64,000 nucleotides of DNA from Acephala macrosclerotiorum (lineage: Eukaryota; Ascomycota; Leotiomycetes; Helotiales; Mollisiaceae), in the NCBI GenBank assembly GCA_014904845.1, contig MU119297.1:62001-126000 (forward strand). Direction: 5' to 3'. The notes beneath the pieces are model-generated. The model worked only from the letters and a program-made list of their open reading frames with translations, made no database searches and had not been told where the DNA came from. Below, one piece after another: positions 1-10,905 of this stretch. Position 1 is the stretch's first letter. The number at the start of each line of letters is the position of its first letter. The translations under genes were made by a program, and so were the position numbers.

Positions 1-2460
1 TTTAATGAGTGTAACGTGTTTTATTAGATTTATTATTCTTTAATTGTTTTCAAAGTATTTTATTTTAAAACGAGAATATAAAATTATAATTATTATTTAT
101 GCAATTGAAAAATCGATTTTATTGTAATACTTTTTCGTCGTATTTTAAGCGAGAGTAATAAATTTCTATATATCGAAATAGAAATAGAATTCGCCGTTTT
201 TAGCGCATTACTCAAAATTTTCTCAATAATTAAGCAAAAAATCGAAAGCAAAAAAAATTTTCTATAAAAAATCGTAAGAAATTTTGTAAGTATTATTTTA
301 TATATTCGCGTTACTTTTTAAGTTTTTAGTAATATGAAAAAGAGACTTTAAATAATCATAAATAATCTCTAGAATTGTCTACTTTTTATTGCTAATATAA
401 TTTTATTTGTCAATCTTTTTATCGAACGACTTTTTCGATACTCGTAATTTCAAAGTGTAATTATCAAAAGTAATTCGAAATTCAAAAGCGCGACGTATTA
501 TAGTGTAAAACGCGTTTCGGTATATATTACTATTTAAAATCAATTTCTAAGTCTTTTTTATTATAATATCATTATTATCGATTTATTAAAAAGTAATAAA
601 AATATTAATACGCTTACTAAAAACTATAACGTAAATTATCAAATTATAAAGTTTTTTTAGTTTTTTACGTTATTTCTACAATTTTTAACGTTTACTCTTT
701 TTTATTACTTTGAATTCTTCGTTTCAAATAAATTGATTTTAATCGTAAAAATAGAATTTAACAATAAAATTAAAAATATAATCGAAACAATAAAAGCGTC
801 GCTTTTTAAAAACGAATAAAATCTTTTTTATAAACTCAATAAATATAGTATTATTATTTGGCGCGTTATTAAAAACGAAATAATTTAAATTGTTTTTATT
901 AATATTAAATCGTTTAAAAAAAAAATAAAAAACGATACATTAAATTGAATATTAAAAACACGATATTAATTTGTATATTTAATTTTATTTTCTACGCAAA
1001 AAATACTAAAATAATAACATTTTAAGTATTATTATATATTCGCTATTGTAAATTGCTATAGTAAATTCTTATAATCAATACATCGAAATATCACTAAAAT
1101 ATAAAAAAATCGATCGAATATACTAATACTAGTTTTTTCGTGATCAAAGACCTTGAAAAAATTAATTAATCGTATAATAATAATACTATATTTATTAATA
1201 AAATATATTACAATACTAAAAAATGAGATTTTCTCGTATTTCGATTTTTAATTATCAAATAAAATAAATATTCTCGATTTAATACATTTAAACTTTTTTA
1301 TAATAATAAACTCAAAATAATAAAAGTATTTATAGATTCAATTTTTTATTGTAAAATAAAATTGTAATACAACGATAACGATTTCTTTATTGACTAATTT
1401 AAACAATCTCAAAAGTCGTTGAAACGTAGTTTTTCAATATTTAATATTATCGAAAATAATCTATTCCACGAACGCATTAAAAAACTTTTACTAGTAAAAT
1501 AATATGATCTTTTCGTATAATTCTTTGATAATACTAAATGATTATATTCTTTCAACGCTTTTATTTAATTTAATTCTTTAAGTATTTCTTTTTTTATTAA
1601 AACAATAAATTTTAAAAAAATGAGTTTTCGCGTTATTAAATATATTCGAATCGAAATAATATTCTTTGTATCTCGAGAATTCAAAATTATAATAATTTGA
1701 ATAAATTAATACTAAAAAATATAATAAAAAAAAAAACGTACTTACAAAGTTTATATATTTATAATAATGTAAATACTTTTTTTTTTTCTTCTCGTTATTA
1801 TTGATTGTATATTCAAAAAATTAAACTCAAGAAATTCGAAGTTTTTTAATTACTCTAGCGATATTATAATTTGATCGCAAACGAATTACAATAGTAAATC
1901 GATTATCGAATAAAAATCGTTATAATAAAGTGTGAAACGTAAGTATTTATTGCGCTAAATTCGATTAATGTCTTTAAACGATTCAATTCGCATTCGATCG
2001 AAAACATTAATTACAAAAACCGTAAAATCGAACTCTAATATTACAATATCGATAACAAAAAATACTAAAAATAGTTCCAATATAATAATAAATAAAATCG
2101 TTAATCTTAAAGCAAATCGAGATAAAAATAGTAATAGTATTAATAAAGAAAGAAAAAGAAAGAAAAAATAGTATTTCTATTGTGTTCTAGTTCACTTATT
2201 TTGATCAATCAAAAGCCTTCTATTAAGTTTTTCCGATTCGAAATCTCTCTCAGAATACTAAAAACACCTCTTAAAAACACCAAAAATCTCATTAAAAGCA
2301 CTTTAAAATCACGAAATAAAAAGCTATCAATTGATCAATTAATGATAAACTGAACTAGTCTTTAACTGAATGACTTACAAGATCAGAATAGCCAATTGAA
2401 TGGCTTATTTAAATCAGTCGTAAGTCAATTGATCAGTTGACTGACTTATTGGCCACTCTG
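1..2460 (-). mobile_element. hAT-A: RIP-degraded hAT transposon, one end only
   Basis: This AT-rich block ends at 2460 with a hAT-type terminus; read outward on the minus strand it begins CAGAGTGGCCAATAAGTC. The terminal 250 bases are full of short GATC/TCAGT-like subterminal repeats. The same terminus, about 76% alike over the first 25 bases, begins the element at 5125 in the opposite orientation. Similarity between the two goes deeper: both contain a CGGAAAAAC(C/T)TAATA block about 220-250 bases inside, and a shared stretch near 1900-2110 here and 5460-5640 there. So this is a second, inverted copy of the same family. The other end is not in the window. The expected 8-bp target duplication on this side would be 2461-2468. 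No intact gene remains; a 67-codon open frame at 1968-2171 has biased composition and I do not regard it as a gene. Confidence 0.72.
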
Positions 2461-3393
2461 GTTGGTGGGCCACCGATGGCTCAATGTCATGTAGGGACCA
2501 GTTGGCGGTGTGGATGCGGTCTCGATCAGACGGGCGTCTGCGGGAAGGTTTCCACCCAGCATCAATTGGATCAGGATTCAGGATGGCAAGTTGCTCGACG
2601 GGATCGTCGTTATATTCGTACTGAAGGTCCAGAAGGCGTGTTGGGTACCATGAAGATTTTGAAGGCTTACATTTGCTGTGATTGTCTTTGCAATTTGAGA
2701 ACCATTTCTGGATCAACGACCATGTGTTCGGGCAATATATGGACGCATCTGGGGGTGGCAAATCCTTATTGAATACATTTGGTTCTTCTTCAAGCAATTA
2801 GTGGTTAAAATTTTCGAAGGAAGCATTCATTTTACATACCCTTCACAGGTGCCAGCATGATAGTTTTGTACTCAAGAATGTCGCGATCCATGGGCGAATT
2901 TAAGGCCACCTCCAATTCGAATGCCTGGAGTCGATAGCCCTTCTTTAACATGCTTTCATCAGCGCTGTGCATACGATAGTGTGTACCCGATCCAGAGAAT
3001 CTACGAATCCGGCCATTTCTCAAAAAAGCGGGGTTGACAAGATATTCTTATGGTGTTTTGTCTCTGAAAAAATGACGCCAGACGATATCACAAATTTGAC
3101 ATCCAGACAGTGCTCCATGACAAAGCTCGGGAATGTCTTCGTGGAGCGGACTGTCAATTTGAGTGATATATTCGATGGACTTGATGGTCTGATTTTAAAG
3201 ATCTAGCTAGGTGCGGGGACATTATATCCATTGCAGTGCTTACTCAGCACTAAAACCACTCGAAAGTCTAACACGAACGAAGGCATTGGCGCTCTCGTTC
3301 CCTTTTCTCGAAAACATCTCCACTCTCAACAACCTTATCAAACAGAGGTGGGAGCTCGCCCTGAAATATGCTCGAGCAATTGGAACAGAGCAT
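2461..3393 (-). pseudogene. HET-domain gene, 5' part, cut by hAT-A
   Basis: HET proteins act in fungal heterokaryon incompatibility, a self/nonself cell-death response. From an ATG at 3393 the minus strand reads MLCSNCSSIF, a typical start for this family. A GT-AG intron of about 60 nt follows. Next comes a GALSGCQICD segment, an in-frame TAA soon after it, then another likely intron near 2840-2780. Then comes CNTWSLIQKWFSNC, followed by the family hallmark PTRLLDL. After a frame change the second hallmark is readable as RLIETAS...YMTLSHRW, where the usual SHCWG has Arg in place of Cys. The gene stops there because the hAT-A terminus begins at 2460, only a few codons after that motif. The rest would lie beyond the transposon, outside this window. 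One nonsense codon, one frameshift and the insertion make it non-functional. Confidence 0.8.
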
Positions 3394-3884
3394 TGCTGGA
3401 TGGATGCACTGAATTAAGAGTTTGGAGACAGATTAACGATGCGTGAAGATGGACCTCGGACCTCGAGGCTGGCGCTTTTCAGCTGAGCTATTTTAACAAA
3501 CATCCCAAGCGAAGGGTGGGAGCATCACGTGATGTATATGAAAGACAACATGAACAGAGGGGAAAGAGGGTTTGTGTAATTTAAACATGCTGTCCGAACT
3601 CAGACAAGATTGGAAATGGGGCTTGAGGTGTGATTAAATAGAAGCTTTCTCATTTGGCCACGACCAATCAAGGATACCAGAGATCGATGTGAAGTATCGT
3701 GTCAGACGAGAATTGAAAATCGAAGATCATTGACGGGGGAGACAGCGTATTTTCTATGTCAAAGTAAAGGCCCGTTTTAGATTATACCGACTTGTCTTTC
3801 TTTGAAAAGCAATGTTTTCGACTTGCAAAATCGCTCAATCACTTTGAGAGACATGTTACTAGCTATAGTAATCTTGAAAGGTTT
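3394..3884. other. Intergenic, normal GC, no gene seen
   Basis: This stretch lies upstream of the HET pseudogene and has ordinary base composition. I see no conserved reading frame, RNA gene or repeat in it. It presumably holds the promoter of the HET gene. Confidence 0.5.
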
Positions 3885-4259
3885 CTATTTTGTACACCGA
3901 AGTTCAAGCATGCACCTGAAAAGATCTCTTTTCGAATTAGAAAGCGTCTTCGCATGATCATATTGGGCTTTTCTCTTCTTTGTTATGATTGTTCTCCGAT
4001 TGATATGCTCTGGTACGTTATACTCGATGGCGGGGTCGATACGTAAATAGAATTTGTAGAAACTTTTTCCTTGAAGCAGCTTCCGATTAAGATCTTGGGC
4101 CACGTCTTTGTGGACCTTCTGCCAATGCACCTCTCCAATCTCTGCTAGTCGACTATCCATGTCGTAATCAAACTCCCGTGGCTGCTCGAAAACCTTGATT
4201 GACTCCTCAATATCAACAGTCCGTTCACCCACCCGGGCTAGATCCGAACTTAATCGCAT
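3885..4259 (-). CDS. Unrecognised protein fragment, 124 codons
   Basis: An open frame on the minus strand starts with ATG at 4259. Residues 1-90 look like real protein, with mixed charged and hydrophobic composition (for example SRLAEIGEVHWQKVHKDVAQ); the last 30 residues are Lys/Arg-rich. I do not recognise a family. It lies downstream of, and on the same strand as, the broken 2EXR-like gene. It could be a separate small gene, or a detached 3' exon of that gene or of another one. It has no frameshift, but nothing independent shows that it is expressed. Confidence 0.35.
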   Translation of the reverse strand: MRLSSDLARVGERTVDIEESIKVFEQPREFDYDMDSRLAEIGEVHWQKVHKDVAQDLNRKLLQGKSFYKFYLRIDPAIEYNVPEHINRRTIITKKRKAQYDHAKTLSNSKRDLFRCMLELRCTK

Positions 4260-4479
4260 CTATCCATCTCGCAGAAAACGGCGTGAGTGGCCTCGGCCCC
4301 TCTTCCTCTCTGTCCTAACTCTCGATCCATCTACTACCTCTCTTCTTTCAGCTTAACTAAAAGCCTCATCTCTCTTTACGTCAACAGCCACACAGTGTAG
4401 ACATAAGGAATCAAATACCACGGCGCCCTTCTATGTTGACATTGCTCTCCCTTCTTGCTGCCAAGCTCTCCATGCTACG

Positions 4480-5124
4480 CTAGTTCAATCTATTAAAATG
4501 CTCATTGCCATCAGAGCCTATGTTGCCGTAGAACTTGGAAGGCATTCGAGCCAGAACGGTGTTGCTGGCTAATTGCAAGCCTTTGGGAAATAAATGTCGC
4601 CCGGTAGTTTCGAGAACGTCGCATTCTACGTAGCCTAAAGAGCCGTGGTGATTGTCTCGGATTGAGTAGGCATTTTCGATGCCAGAAGCGTCGGCGATGG
4701 TGAGTGTGTCTTCGAGACCGCTGTGCGGTCAGCGACTGAGAGAAAGACTTCTTCATCTCTAAGGCCGATCTCGAAGAAGAGGGTGGGATTTCACGGATAG
4801 AGGGGAAAAAGCCGAGTGTTGATCCTCGGCGCCGTAGTGATTGCGGGAAACGTAGAGAAACCTTTATTACTGTTGAAAACATCGCAACATCCACGAATGA
4901 CTTTCCTCAAATACGAAGCCATGTCGCGGCGTGTAATGATACCCACGCAAAGCTAGTCGTTTCACACGCACCAGATCGCGTTGCAGCAGGTTTTGAAAGG
5001 GCCACTTCATCGACCGGTCTATTCCTACGCTGTGCCCCACATACTTTCAAGAGAACGACATCTCGGCTGAAGTCGAACCAGATTCGTGGGCCGTGGGAGT
5101 CAGTACCGAATGTGAGCTCGTAGC
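4480..5124 (-). pseudogene. 2EXR-like gene, 3' part, cut by hAT-B
   Basis: 2EXR proteins are a large family of unknown biochemical role in Pezizomycotina. Reading the minus strand leftward from 5124, the frame opens ELTFGTDSHGPRIWFDFSRD, which has the IWFD-type strand seen in this family. After frame changes it continues as NLLQRDLVRVKRLALRGYHY and GFVFEESHSW. Two adjacent stops and further frame changes follow, then a long readable tail (LTIADASGIENAYSIRDNHH onward) ending at a TAG at 4482-4480. The segment begins exactly at the hAT-B junction, so the N-terminal part must lie on the other side of that element (see 8224-8470). Several stops and frameshifts mean it was already decaying or decayed after the insertion. 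The family assignment rests on the pattern alone and is moderate. Confidence 0.6.
5117..5124. repeat. Left target-site duplication of hAT-B (CTCGTAGC)
   Basis: These eight bases lie immediately outside the CAGAGTGG terminus at 5125. They recur at 8216-8223 as CTCGTAGT, with one C-to-T change of RIP type. Eight-base duplications are standard for hAT elements. Confidence 0.85.
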
Positions 5125-8100
5125 CAGAGTGGTCATTAAGTCAGCTAGCTGATGTCAGTACTAATAACTGATCAGTTATCAACCAGTCAGTTGCTTAGTT
5201 TTTCAATTGACAGCCAATCATTTAATAGATTCTCGAATAATCAAATTAATCAGCTCAATAATTAGATTTTTAAGATTTTGAAGTCATGATTTTAGTATTT
5301 TACTATAATGTTTTAATGAAAAACCGAAGCGGAAAAACCTAATAAAAAGTTTTTAATTAGTTGTAATTAAGCGAAATAAAGTACAATAAACTACTTCTTA
5401 TTTCTCTAAGTGAATTTAAGCTCTTAAACACTAGTATTATTATTACTACTTTACTTAAAATACGACGATTTTATTTATTATTATATTAAAACCATTTCTA
5501 GTACTTTTTATTTTTGAACTCTCGTTGTCTCAAGCAAATTCTACGACTTTTATAATCAATACTTTCAATCGAATAAAAACTAATACTTTTAATTCGAGTA
5601 CTATTACTAAACGCAATAAATACTTTCGATTTATTTCTATATATAACGATTATTACAATTTTTATAATTCTTTTTATAAAAATTTACTTGAAAAATATTC
5701 GCTATACGCAATTAAACAATCGTTATTCGATAATTAGTTTACTATTTTATCTCGCTTTAAAAAACAATATATTCTTATTAAAGTATTTAAAAAACTTTAT
5801 TAATCTTAAATATAATTATTAAAATACGCAATTAATAATTATACGAAAACAATAAAACGAAATATTATTTTAATATAAATATATAAACTTTATAAATAAT
5901 TACTTTATTTTCGATTTATATTTAAATATTAATTTATAAATTACTATAATTCGAATTTTTTTTAATTTAAAAAATTCTATTTCGATTTAAATATTTTTAC
6001 GAATACTATTAATTACTTTTTCAAAGTATATTATTTCAATGAAAATAATAATATTTAACGATTACAAACGAACGAAATAAAAATACAATTATTAAAATAT
6101 ATTAATAAAAATTATAATACAATTATTTTATTTCGTTAATAAAAATTTATAAACGCTTTCATTAAATAAATAGTTCTTAACAATATTAAATACAAAAAAA
6201 CAATTTTTAAACGTTTTTTTCGATTATTTAAAATTACTAATAAAAATATTATTATTACAATATTTACATTTTACGTTACGATTGAAAATTAAATCTATAA
6301 ATATTTTATTTATTTCGAACTTTATATTATCGAAAAAATCAAACGTATTAAATCGAAAATATTTATATTTTTTAATAATTAAAAATCGAAACGAAAAAAA
6401 ATATTTTTATTTAATATCGTAATACATTTTATTAATAAATTTAATATTATTATAATACGATTAATTGATTTGTTAAAATTATTAAAATATAAAAAAAACA
6501 AATATTGATATATTTAATTAATTTTTTTATATATTAATAATATATCAATATATTGAATTATAATAATAATTTATTATAATAAATATATTATTGAATTCAA
6601 AATATTATTTTTTTAATATTTTTAAATATGAAATAATATTTAATATATATTTTAATATTATATAATATAATACGTTGTTTTATATTCTTTTTTCAAACGA
6701 TTTAAAATTACTAATAAAAATTTAAATTATTTTATTTTTAATAATATAATAAATAATAATATTACATTTATTAAATTTATAAATTTTTTTTTTTTCAATT
6801 TTAAAAAACGTTATTTTTATTGTTTTAATTATATTTTTAATTTTATTATCGAATTTTATTTTTTCAATTAAAACAAAAAATTATATAAAAAGCAAATAAA
6901 CGTAATAAAATTATAAAAATAAAAAAAATTATAATAATAATACGAAAAATTAAAAAAGTTTTACAATTTAATAATATATATTATAATTTTTAGAAAGTGT
7001 AACGATTTTTTTATCGCGTTATAAACTATATATAATATTGAAATTATTATTAATAAAATTTAAAAATTTGTTTTTAATAGTAATATACGTTAAAACGCGT
7101 TTTATATTATAATTAATCGTATTCTCGAATTGAAAAAAACTTTATAAAAATATATTTTGAAATTACGAGTTTTTAAAAATTATTTTAATAATAATAAATA
7201 AATTATTTTGAAATTAATTAAAAATCAATTAAAATCTCTTTTTTTTATAATTAAAAATCTAAAAAATAATATCGATATATAAAATAGCGTTTATAAAACT
7301 TTTTATAATTTTCTATAGAAATTTATATTTAGTTTTAATTTTTTTTTTAATTATTTCGAAAATCTCGAAATGCGTATTAAAATTAGTAAATTTAAAAATT
7401 ATTTCAATATTTAAAATTTGATTATTTTTATTTAAAATACTACGAAAAATTAATATTTTAAAACAAATATTTCGATCGCGTAAATAATAGTAATTGTTTT
7501 ATATTTTCGTATAAAATAAAAATATTGTAAAAATAATTAAAAAAAAGTTTTAAAACTCTTGAAAATAATTATTTTTTTTCGAACGAAATTGAAAAAATTG
7601 TAAATCGACAAATATAAAAAAGTATTTATAAAGCGAATAAATAATTTATTACTAATATTAAAAAAATTACTTTTAAAATCGAATTTCTTTGAAAAAATTT
7701 TGAATCGCGTTATATTAATAATAAAAAACGAGAATAAACTTATTATATCAATAATTTAATGTGATTAATTATAGTATTATTTGAACGAGTTTTTTAATAT
7801 AAGAAATTTTTTTTTTAAATATTGAAAATTTAAAGAAATTAAATAATTTCAATTTGTGCAAATAGTATATAATTTCTTTATTATTCTAATTATAAATTCT
7901 AAATATAAATACGTTTTTTTTTTTATTACGAAGTAAACTATATAAAAAAGTACTAATTTGACAAGAGAACTATTATAGTACTAAGAGTATTTAAATAATT
8001 AATAGAGAAAAAAAATAATTCAAATAAAACGAGTATTTGAAATAGTTTTATTAAATTTCAATAAAAAATAGTAATATATTTTTATTTTTACTCGAATTAA

Positions 8101-8215
8101 TTAGTAATTGATTAATAGATTATTTAAATTATTTAGCGGTTTTTTTTATTGTTAGTTATTCAATTGTTTATTTTGTTCGAATGATTAAAAATTGATTGGT
8201 TTAATGATTATTTTA
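5125..8215 (+). mobile_element. hAT-B: RIP-degraded hAT transposon, 3091 bp
   Basis: The left terminus reads CAGAGTGGTCATTAAGTCAG. The right terminus at 8201-8215 reads TTAATGATTATTTTA, which is what CATTAA..CAGAGTGG reversed becomes if CpA/TpG sites are mutated. An 8-bp target duplication flanks it (5117-5124, 8216-8223). The interior is extremely AT-rich, with stops in every frame. It is an inverted copy of the family at 1-2460. It interrupts the 2EXR-like gene. Confidence 0.85.
5525..6900 (+). pseudogene. hAT transposase relic inside hAT-B
   Basis: The plus strand has a 70-codon open stretch at 5525-5737 and then a highly interrupted reading. Around 6200-6450 the residues IFTFYVTIEN, IEKIKRIKSKIFIFF and FLFNIVIHFINKF follow in order. 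They match the arrangement of the start of the hAT catalytic core, where a FDxW-like motif is followed by a region of the type F-G-I-V-A-H-F. Stops are frequent and of the TAA/TAG kind expected from RIP. The element is therefore transcribed left to right and is dead. Boundaries are approximate. Confidence 0.5.
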
Positions 8216-8223
8216 CTCGTAGT
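8216..8223. repeat. Right target-site duplication of hAT-B (CTCGTAGT)
   Basis: This matches CTCGTAGC at 5117-5124 at seven of eight positions. The one difference is a C-to-T transition. It lies directly after the RIP-mutated terminus of hAT-B. Confidence 0.85.
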
Positions 8224-8470
8224 CGCTATTTTGTATCACGCAGCGGGGTTTGGAGTAGACTTGGAAAAGGATGGAACGAGCGATGTAATGCGGATGTAGA
8301 AAGCGAGAGAGGAAAACTGGGATGGTAAGTACGCGCGATTTGTTGTAAAAAAGTTTAGAAAGCGGATTGCAATAGAGTCGAAGATAAGTACGAAACGGAC
8401 TTCGAGTAAAGCGATTTTCTATATTTGAGTGCGAAGTTCAAATAGTAAGCGAAAAAAAAAGTAAAAATAT
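8224..8470 (-). pseudogene. 2EXR-like gene, upstream half, one-strand RIP
   Basis: This short block is unlike its surroundings, being rich in G (22 G against 7 C in 8281-8340), with nearly every C in CpG. If hAT-B is ignored, the minus strand runs from here across the target site into the fragment at 5124 in one frame (VYSKPRC... then GYELTFGTD). It is therefore the severed upstream part of the same gene, with C-to-T damage on the + strand. I cannot define a start codon or exons; the left boundary with other RIP-mutated sequence near 8470 is approximate. Confidence 0.55.
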
Positions 8471-8619
8471 TGATAGATATTGTTTTTGATATTGAATAGT
8501 CTAAAAATGTTGTTGATACGCTTAGATTGTAAAAAGTCGTCGTTGATTCAAATTATTATTAGAACAAATTACAACGTATTTAATTACGTGAGAAATTATT
8601 TTATTATTACATTGAAAAA

Positions 8620-8783
8620 AAGAGTATAACGATTTGAATTTATTATAAAACTTTTAATTATAGAGTTTTTATTCGTATCGATTTCGTCGACGCGAGTAAA
8701 AACGTTTTCTTTTTACAATTTTTTCTACGTAAAATTGAAATTGTTTTACGAAGAGTTTTATAAAGAACTTTAAACTACGAGAG
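8620..8783 (+). repeat. Repeat B copy 1, left part (RIP-mutated)
   Basis: Allowing transitions, this aligns with the repeat at 26010-26318 and 37198-37475: a TTTTTATTCG start, then CGCGAGTA, then the TTTTACGAAGAG stretch. It is cut at 8783 by the LTR of Gypsy-3, and the rest of the repeat continues after 24075. Confidence 0.65.
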
Positions 8784-9008
8784 TATTATCACGTGAAAAC
8801 TTGACTCGTTTATACTAAATTTAATGTACTATTAAAAAATTTATATATTTTGTGATAATATTTTTTTAAAAATTAATATTAAAATAATTATAAATACTTT
8901 TTAAAAAAAAATTTTAATTATTTTTTTTATATTATTAATTGAATTATTATAAAAACTTTTTATTTGTTTTTATACTCAAAATTCAAACTTTTCTTCGATT
9001 TTATATTA
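8784..9008 (+). repeat. Gypsy-3 left LTR
   Basis: Matches 23853-24075, starting TATTAT (from a presumed TGTTAT) and ending TATATTA. It is heavily RIP-mutated, whereas its partner still carries stretches such as CAAACCCTTCTCCGATTCC. Confidence 0.75.
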
Positions 9009-10680
9009 TTTAATAATTTACGTAAAAAATATACAATATTAAATATATTTATAATAAAAAATTTTTTTTTATATTAAAAATTCGAATATAAAATTCAATA
9101 AACAAATATTCGAAATACAAAAATTTAATTCAATAAAAAAAACAAAAAATACTTTAATATTATTAAAAAACGTATTAAAAAAACGAAAACTATAATTAAT
9201 ATTTTATTAAAAAAAAATTATTCGTATTATAATATATATATTTAAAAACTTTTTATTATTAAATATTTATCAATTTATATATATATTCTAATAATATTAA
9301 TAATAATTCAATTATTTATTTACAATCAAAAACAAAAATTATAAATTTCTTAAAATTTCAATTTAAAAAATAGTAAAATTTTAAAAAAAAAAATATCTCA
9401 AAATTAAAAATTATTTTTTTCGTCGACAAAAAACAAATTACGAAATAAAATTCAAATACTATAAATTTCTTTTAAATTATATTTCAAATTAAACAAATTT
9501 TTTTTATTATTTTTACTATAAAATATTATATAAATATTAATATTCTTAAAAAAAACATTTTATATTATATTATTATAAATTTTAAAATCGAAAAATTTTA
9601 TAAATATTAAAATAATAAAAAACATTCAAATTATTTTATTAAAAATATTAAATTTATAATAAAAATTAAATTTTTAATTATTAAAAACAATAAAAAAAAT
9701 AAATTCAAATATTACAAACAAATATTTTATAATTATTTTTACGATTTTAATAAAATAATAAAAATATTAAATTAATATATTAAATTAAAAAAATTATATA
9801 AAATAAATAAAATTTTTTAATAAAAATATTCAAAAAAACGTATAAAAATTCAATTTAAAAAAAAAAAAAAAAAAATTTAAAAATTAACAATTTTAAAATA
9901 ATAAAAAAATAAATTAATTAAAAAATATTTAAAACGAATAAATTTTTTAAATAATAAATCAAATATTAACAATTTATTATTAATTTATAAAATTCATTTT
10001 AAATTACTAAATAATTTCAATAAAATTAATATAAAAATTTTAATAAAATTTCAATTTTTTCAAATTATAAATTTTATATATTTTAAAACTAAAAACGTTA
10101 TTTAAATTCAATATAATATTAATAATCGATTATTTTTTATTAAAAAAAAAAATTTCAAATAAAAAAATTAAATAAAATAATTTTTTTTTAAAAACAAATA
10201 ATAAAAATTAATATAAAATATTTTCAATATTTATTAAACGTTTTAATATTAAAATTTGAATATAAAAAATTTTCGAATTACAATTTTTCGTTTATTACTA
10301 ATAATTTTTTAAATCGTAATTCGAAAAATTTAATATTAATAATTACTTATTAAAACTATATAATATTAAAATATTACGCGAATTAATATTTTTTTTTATA
10401 AATTTTTATAAAACAATAAAAAGTAAATTAATAAAAAATTAATTATTATTATAAAATTTAATTTAAATAAAAAAATATAATAATATTTATACAAAAAAAC
10501 TTTTTTTTAATTATAAATAAATTTTTAATTATTTTTACAATCGTTATAATATTTTAAAATATTATTTTTTAATATTTATATAATTTAAATACGAATTACA
10601 TTTTATTTATTTGTATATTTAATATTTATAATTTTTTTAAAAAAATATTAATAATAACGATTTTTTTAATAATTAATAAT

Positions 10681-10905
10681 TATCGATTTAATTATATAAT
10701 CGTTTAAACGATCGATTAAATAATTCGAATTATAATTTTTATTGTTTTTAATAATAATTACTTTAATATTCATTTTTTAATTTTACGTTTATTTTATTTA
10801 ATTATATAAATAAATATTTTCTTTGGAAAAAAACAAATAAAATTGAATTATTGATATGAGATTAAAATTTTAATATTTCGTGATTTGTTTTTGAACGTTT
10901 TAATA
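10681..10905 (+). repeat. Copia left LTR
   Basis: Aligns with 16728-16956 along its whole length, differing mainly by transitions and a four-base repeat (AAATA) length change. Confidence 0.75.

Noticed and set aside
2437..2772. Open frame of 111 codons on the + strand
   Set aside because: It is the shadow of the HET pseudogene on the other strand; the HET motifs decide the coding strand.
4511..4894. 127-codon Arg/Ser-rich open frame on the minus strand
   Set aside because: Low-complexity composition; the other frames of the same strand give the coherent 2EXR-like reading with conserved-looking strands.
2214..5350. The island 2461-5124 as cargo of one large transposon with 250-bp terminal inverted repeats
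   Set aside because: The CAGAGTGG ends point outward, hAT-B has its own right end and target duplication at 8215-8223, and the gene fragment continues beyond it; two inverted insertions explain it better.
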